From NCBI RefSeq assembly GCF_047948215.1, contig NC_134461.1, positions 83,476,103-83,540,102 on the forward strand: DNA of 64,000 nucleotides, in the 5' to 3' direction. The notes under the pieces are model-generated. The model had not been told where the DNA came from, searched no databases, and saw only the letters and a program-made list of their open reading frames with translations. A program made the translations under genes and the position numbers. The DNA comes from Lycorma delicatula (Eukaryota; Arthropoda; Insecta; Hemiptera; Fulgoridae). This document shows positions 56,901 through 59,900 of this stretch, one piece after another; positions within the stretch are counted from its first letter, which is position 1, and every line of letters starts with the position of its first letter.

Positions 56901-59900
56901 TAGATTGCAGTTCAATGTTTATCAACAGGTTGTATATCATCTCAGAATGTAGTTATTAGCTTGAGTGAAATAATTTGAATAAGCTGGTGGTGTGTTCAAC
57001 ATGAACCATGGAGCTCCACAAACAGTATAAACCCCCAGAGAACCTGTAGAGAGTGAGGAAAGCTTTTGAACATTGCCCTTCAAACTCATCATGCCACTCT
57101 CGAATTTTAGGACTTAGTAGAAAAAGTTTATTTCTTATGCTCAAAGAGGTAAAATTTCACCCTTAACTACAAGTTGTGAAAAACCTTTCTCCTCAGATAG
57201 GAAAGAAGTTTTTTCTATGCTGCCATGAACTTTTTGCCATGGGAAAACCCAGATCATAAATAATTTGCTAATGACAATGAAGTCAATTTTCGTATTTTAG
57301 GGTTCATAAAGAGACAGAATCTGTGATACTGGTCATTGGTGAACCCTAATGAACAACGTGAAATGTCATTAAATTCCTAAAGTGACAGTTTGGTATGGAG
57401 TTTTCAGGAATTTGCAGTATGTGTAATCGGACCTGTTTCTCTTTGAAAACGTAATTATGTAAGAAGACTGTTATACCTTGGTTACAATGGCTTGGCATTG
57501 ATTACAAAGCCTTTCATTTGCAGTAGGATAGAACAACAGCCCACACCACACGAAACAGTATGACTGTTTCCAAAGTATTCAAAACTGCCGCCTCACATTT
57601 TGGCAATATTTGCTTGCTTAGCATGCTCAATTTCTGAGTTTGGGGTCCAGAGCTTTCTGTGTGGGTTCTTGAAAGACTGTGTGTTGTGGAATGTCACTAC
57701 TATTAAAGAACACAATTATTGTTGACAAGGTTGCAGCTATTGATGAGGATCTATGGAAGTACATGTACACCAGCTTGCAGACATGATTCCAAACATATAT
57801 TGTGTAAACAAAGGTCATATGTTTACAATTGTATGACTAAAGTAAAGCAACTTTGCATTATCTTAAAGGTCTATCTTCACTAACAGATGGGAATTTTTTT
57901 AATAACTGCCCCATATCCTATGCATACTTATTGTTTTATTACATATTTGAATGCAAAATGATTCAAAATGCTGATCCAAAATGTCCAGTTTCATAGATTT
58001 TGTCAATAAGTTTTCATCATTACATATATAATTTATAAATTTTTTTAAAATGTCTGTATCCAATACCTAATCAATTGAGAGGTTAGGCATAACTTCATAT
58101 TTATTTTTATTATCATGTGCTTGCACTTAAAATATTTTCAACAAATTTGCTTAACACATACAAACACAAAAGTAGTTTATCATGGGACACCATAATCAAA
58201 TTAAGTTTGGTAAACATAAATATAGGTTGGTGAAACTCAAATTCCTACCGATAATATAAAAAAATTGAACTAAAATTAATAACTTGCTTATAGAAGGTTA
58301 GAAAATAAGAATTATCTTTTTTCAGATATATCCTTACAACAGAATAATAATGATGTAGTTTTCTACAACAGATAATATTATAACATAATGCTATAATAAT
58401 GTTATCTGTTGTAGATGACTTAAAACTAGTGATTAATCTTTGAAGATAGGCAATGCATGTTGCAAGTTTACAGTGATGAATAAGTTTTTTTCAACATTGG
58501 TAGACAAAACATCTCATGCGACAGAAGTAAAAAATGTGTGTGTTTTCATTGCTGATACTGCTCAGTAACTGGAATGAATACATTTCATTGTATTCATGTC
58601 ACGATATTCTTACCAGAAACTTGGAGGTGCGTTAGAACAGCAAACCTCATCCCCTAGATGAAGTCACAAGATCAAGTCAAAGAAATCATTCTATTATAGT
58701 CTGTCAATAGCTGTTAAATCAAGTCACCAATGTTACAAATTTTTCAGTAACATAACAGGTGTGAATCACGGGTTTATAGCTATAGTTTTGTAACCAAACT
58801 TCAGTTTTTATGTGGTTAGGTAAAGATTTATCAAGACCAGAAGAAAGTGTGTCAAGTTTGATCAGACGTAATTTCATTTTTATAGTTTCATTTTTTGATA
58901 GTAAAAGTCTTTCTCTACAAATATTTGCCTGAAGAACATAATGCCCTTCAAGATGTTATAATTTTAAAAAGACTTTTAAAATTATCAATAGGAAGACGGC
59001 TGAACTTTGGTGTTACAAATTATGGTTACTCCACCACAACGCACCCTCAAATTTACTTGTTATAATCCATAAATTTTGTTCACAAAAAAAGTAACTCACT
59101 ATTTCATACTTTCCCAACTTACTCTAACTTTAACATCTTTTTTTATTTATAAATAAAGATCATTATGAAAAGGTCAGAGGTTGACCTTGTATATCAGTGG
59201 CAGCCTATGTACATTCATTTGACTTTTTTTTTACCAGAAATTATTTTTGATCTATAATATTTGATCTATCTATTCTACATTTTAATAAATATGCAATAAA
59301 TACAACCTATAAATGAAAGAGCCTTTCCAAAACCTGAAGATTACAACTGCACATAGTTAAGTATGTTTAAACAATTTGCTTGATTTAAGAAAATTATTTA
59401 AGTCTAAATAATAACTATAGTTGTTCTATCCATACCATTTCCTATGCAGAAAAATTGCAGCAGATGTTATGCTTGTAATAAATGTGATCCTCCACAGGCC
59501 TGTTGAATATGGCAGTTGTATATGTCCGCTGAGGTCCCTGACAATCTATACAAAATGAGTTTATAAAGCAATAGTGGTTATTAAAGCCTTAATTATTGAT
59601 ATAGCTGCAAATACAGTTTAGTTACAATAACAATAAATAAATTTTAACTGTTTTAGTCATCATCGAGGCCAGATACACCATCCACTGAAGAAGATAATGA
59701 ACCTGTTGCTAATTTGGTTAAAAGGCTGCCTCGGAAAACTAGCGATTCAATACCAAATAGTCCTATATCCAACACAACGTAAGTTAATATTTAATAATAA
59801 TTAAATGTAACATAATTAATAGTTTAATTTACCACCTCTCTTTTTTCCTGTTTAGCCTCCGGTAACTACCGTTTAGATAATACTTCAGAGGATGAATGAG